A DNA stretch of 8,323 bases. Source: Gammaproteobacteria bacterium (lineage in GTDB: Bacteria; Pseudomonadota; Gammaproteobacteria; Pseudomonadales; DSM-25080). The translations under genes and the position numbers were made by a program. The notes beneath the pieces are model-generated. The model searched no databases. It was not told where the DNA came from and saw only the letters and a program-made list of their open reading frames with translations. The stretch lies in NCBI GenBank assembly GCA_013372965.1, contig JABXIR010000114.1, positions 1 through 8,323 on the forward strand, in the 5' to 3' direction. Below, one piece after another: positions 6,371 through 8,323 of the stretch. Numbering within the stretch: the first letter of the stretch is position 1; every line of letters begins with the position of its first letter.

Positions 6371-6409
6371 ATATAAACGAAAAAGGCGATCCACTGGATC
6401 GCCTTTTTT
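6371..6409. repeat. right copy of the terminator-containing direct repeat
   Basis: Partner of the segment at 1827-1866. The shared left flank is ATAyAAAC followed by an A-run and GGCGAyCCA, and the shared right flank is TCGCCTTTTT. The loop regions differ. The two copies bracket the three-gene block. Confidence 0.5.
6380..6409. terminator. bidirectional intrinsic terminator between the S9 peptidase gene and greA
   Basis: Stem GGCGATCC (6385-6392) pairs perfectly with GGATCGCC (6396-6403) around a 3-nt loop. Five A residues precede it and six T residues follow. It sits between the convergent stop codons of the peptidase gene (6359) and greA (6426) and can serve both. Confidence 0.9.
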
Positions 6410-6425
6410 AATGCCCGGTAAGCAA

Positions 6426-6905
6426 TTACACAATATGCTCAACGTTGTCGATTTCGTACTCAACTACGCCGTTCGGCGTTTGGATCGACACCACATCGCC
6501 AATACACTTACCAATAAGGCCACGAGCGATCGGGCTTGAATAAGAGATACGGTTCTCGTTAGGAGAAGCCTCATCTTCGCCAACGATCTTGTAGGTCTTT
6601 TCTTGGTCTGACGCCATGTCAACGATAGTCACAGTCGCACCAAAAATAACCTTATCGCTCACAGGAATCTTGGCGATATCAATGATTTGAGCATCCGCAA
6701 GCTTACCTTCAATTTCTTGAATGCGCCCTTCACAGAAACCCTGTTGCTCACGCGCTGCGTGATACTCAGCGTTTTCCTTCAAGTCGCCGTGCTCACGAGC
6801 CTCGGCGATTGCATTGATAATCTTCGGTCGCTCAACCTTTTTAAGATGTTGCAGCTCTTCTTCAAGAGCTGCAGCACCCGCCACGGTCATAGGAATTTTA
6901 TTCAT
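6426..6905 (-). CDS. greA: transcription elongation factor GreA
   Basis: Binds in the secondary channel of RNA polymerase and stimulates cleavage of the backtracked transcript so that elongation can resume. The 159-aa product is the expected length (E. coli 158 aa) and similar along its whole length. Residues about 1-75 form the antiparallel coiled coil, with the tip acidic residues Asp41 and Glu44 in EAREHGDLKENAEYH. The C-terminal FKBP-like domain includes VIFGATVTIVD and SPIARGLIGK. The start is ATG at 6905: GGAG lies 7 nt upstream, and the ATG overlaps the carB stop by one base (TGATG). The frame stays open upstream to 6974, but that extension lies within carB and has no GreA similarity. 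The gene is cotranscribed with carB and ends at the terminator at 6380-6409. Confidence 0.97.
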   Translation of the reverse strand: MNKIPMTVAGAAALEEELQHLKKVERPKIINAIAEAREHGDLKENAEYHAAREQQGFCEGRIQEIEGKLADAQIIDIAKIPVSDKVIFGATVTIVDMASDQEKTYKIVGEDEASPNENRISYSSPIARGLIGKCIGDVVSIQTPNGVVEYEIDNVEHIV

Positions 6906-8323
6906 CAGATTGCTCCGTGTAGGTCTTGAAGTCGACGTACTTGGATTTCGTCGCGGTGAGCCAGTGCTAAACAAACCGCCTCGCCACCTGCAAGCGTCGT
7001 GGTGTAGTAGACGCGATGCTGCTCTGCACCCGAACGAATTGCCGCCGAGTCACGAATCGCCACACGGCCTTCCGTCGTGTTGATAATAAGATCGATTTCA
7101 TCGTTACGAATCATGTCAACGATGTTTGGACGACCTTCCATGACTTTGTTAACCGCACGAACCGAGATGTCCGCTTCTTCGATCACTTTCGCTGTACCGC
7201 GAGTAGCGACGAGTTCAAAGCCGAGATCGATCAACGACTTAGCAATGCCAACCACACCCGCCTTATCTGGCTCGCGAACCGACAGGAACGCTGTACCGCT
7301 CGTTGGGATCGGATCGCTCGCACCTAACTGCGCCTTAGCGTAAGCCTCGGCGAAGGTATCACCCACGCCCATGACTTCACCGGTCGACTTCATTTCTGGG
7401 CCGAGAATCGGGTCAACGCCCGGGAACTTGTTAAACGGGAATACCGCCTCTTTGACCGAGTAGTAACTTGGCACGATTTCCGACTGGAAACCTTGTTCAG
7501 CCAATGTCACACCGGCCTGACAACGAGCCGCGACTTTCGCCAAGCTGGTACCGATACATTTAGACACAAAAGGAACGGTGCGCGATGCACGTGGGTTGAC
7601 TTCGATGACGTACACTTCGCCATCTTGATACGCTAACTGCACGTTCATCAAGCCAACCACACCCAACTCGAGCGCCATTGCCTTGACCATTTCTCGCATC
7701 TTGTCCTGAACTTCTGGAGTCAATGAGTACGGAGGAAGCGAACACGCAGAGTCACCTGAGTGAACACCCGCCTGCTCGATGTGCTGCATGATTGCGCCGA
7801 TTACAACCTCTGTACCATCAGACACCGCGTCAATATCAACTTCGATCGCAGCATTGAGGAAGTGGTCGAGAAGAACAGGTGCGTCATTAGATACTTCAAC
7901 CGCTTCACGGAAATACGTTCGCAGCTCAGACTCTGAGTAAACGATCTCCATCGCACGGCCACCCAGTACATATGACGGACGAACCACCAGCGGATAGCCG
8001 ATTTCTTCTGCACGAACCACCGCCTGCTCGATTGAACGAACAGTTGCGTTGTTAGGCTGAAGTAGTTTCAGGCGCTGGATCATCTCAGCAAACTGTTCAC
8101 GGTCTTCCGCACGATCAATCGCCTCTGGAGTCGTACCGATAATGGGCACGCCCGCTGCCTCTAGCTCGCGAGCAAGCTTCAGTGGTGTTTGGCCACCAAA
8201 CTGAACAATCACGCCTTTTGGCTGCTCGAGATCGCAGATTTCAAGAACATCTTCAAGCGTGACCGGCTCAAAGAAGAGACGATCTGACGTGTCGTAATCG
8301 GTTGAAACCGTTTCCGGGTTACA
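6905..8323 (-). CDS. carB: carbamoyl-phosphate synthase large subunit, C-terminal part (runs off right edge)
   Basis: Large subunit of carbamoyl-phosphate synthase, which uses ammonia from the CarA glutaminase subunit, bicarbonate and two ATP to make carbamoyl phosphate for pyrimidine and arginine synthesis. The last 472 codons are visible, about 44% of the usual 1070 or so. The frame is open to the right edge, so the GTG at 8212 is internal. The first visible residues, CNPETVSTDYDTSD, begin the second synthetase half. Its ATP-grasp domain follows, with VVRPSYVLGGRAMEIV (visible residues about 113-128) and EVNPRASRTVPFVSK (about 241-255). The final 135 residues or so form the MGS-type allosteric domain, with VNKVMEGRP and INTTEGR, the region that binds UMP and IMP in E. 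coli. The gene is coupled to greA by a one-base overlap. carA would be expected beyond the right edge. Confidence 0.97.
   Translation of the reverse strand, partial: CNPETVSTDYDTSDRLFFEPVTLEDVLEICDLEQPKGVIVQFGGQTPLKLARELEAAGVPIIGTTPEAIDRAEDREQFAEMIQRLKLLQPNNATVRSIEQAVVRAEEIGYPLVVRPSYVLGGRAMEIVYSESELRTYFREAVEVSNDAPVLLDHFLNAAIEVDIDAVSDGTEVVIGAIMQHIEQAGVHSGDSACSLPPYSLTPEVQDKMREMVKAMALELGVVGLMNVQLAYQDGEVYVIEVNPRASRTVPFVSKCIGTSLAKVAARCQAGVTLAEQGFQSEIVPSYYSVKEAVFPFNKFPGVDPILGPEMKSTGEVMGVGDTFAEAYAKAQLGASDPIPTSGTAFLSVREPDKAGVVGIAKSLIDLGFELVATRGTAKVIEEADISVRAVNKVMEGRPNIVDMIRNDEIDLIINTTEGRVAIRDSAAIRSGAEQHRVYYTTTLAGGEAVCLALAHRDEIQVRRLQDLHGAI
6913..6916 (-). promoter_or_regulatory. greA ribosome binding site within the carB 3' end
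   Basis: On the minus strand GGAG lies 7 nt before the greA ATG at 6905, within the last codons of carB. Together with the TGATG overlap it indicates translational coupling and decides the greA start. Confidence 0.75.

Noticed and set aside
6426..6974. A GreA reading frame extended 23 residues upstream, to 6974
   Set aside because: The extra residues lie inside carB in another frame, are low-complexity (Ser/Thr/Arg/Pro) and do not match GreA. The ATG at 6905 has a proper SD and the TGATG coupling.
6905..8212. A 435-aa carB starting at GTG 8212
   Set aside because: The frame stays open to the window edge and the preceding residues match CarB, so this GTG is an internal valine codon.
1..8323. 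CRISPR arrays, tRNA or rRNA genes, transposase, integrase or attachment sites at the block ends
   Set aside because: No regularly spaced repeats, cloverleaf sequences or recombinase motifs were seen. The flanking repeats are terminator hairpins, not insertion-sequence ends or a tRNA target.

Overview
The window reads as a chromosomal segment of a gammaproteobacterium of medium GC content, possibly marine; the habitat and any finer placement are guesses. The evidence is the housekeeping gene set and order. CarB, GreA, YhbY and FtsH all read as gammaproteobacterial proteins, and they follow the familiar carB-greA / yhbY / ftsH neighbourhood. greA and yhbY converge, and yhbY and ftsH diverge.

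Left part (1-1866): the N-terminal two thirds of ftsH on the minus strand, running off the left edge. A 280-bp divergent intergenic region follows, then yhbY on the plus strand and a bidirectional hairpin terminator. The gene usually found between yhbY and ftsH, rlmE (rrmJ), is absent.

Centre (1867-6410): a three-gene block that is not part of the usual neighbourhood and separates yhbY from greA by about 4.6 kb. It contains (i) a 585-aa outer-membrane-type lipoprotein on the minus strand with two C-terminal Asp-box motifs; (ii) a 198-aa secreted protein of unknown function on the plus strand; and (iii) a 658-aa secreted S9 (prolyl-oligopeptidase family) serine peptidase, overlapping (ii) by 4 nt (ATGA). 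The lipoprotein and the (ii)-(iii) operon diverge from a 130-bp region. There, two back-to-back promoter-like elements share one palindrome that supplies both -35 boxes. The N-terminal domain of the lipoprotein and the whole 198-aa protein appear to be distant relatives. All three products are predicted to leave the cytoplasm, so the block looks like a small envelope module of a peptidase with two non-catalytic partners; its substrate is unknown.

Right part (6411-8323): a second bidirectional terminator resembling the first along about 40 bp, then greA and the C-terminal 472 codons of carB on the minus strand. The two overlap by one base (TGATG) and form an operon. carB continues past the right edge.

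Two signs suggest the central block was added to an older locus. Related terminator repeats flank it, and AGA/AGG arginine codons occur 17 times in its three genes but never in the 1133 visible codons of ftsH, yhbY, greA and carB. No tRNA, rRNA, CRISPR array, transposase or integrase was seen.
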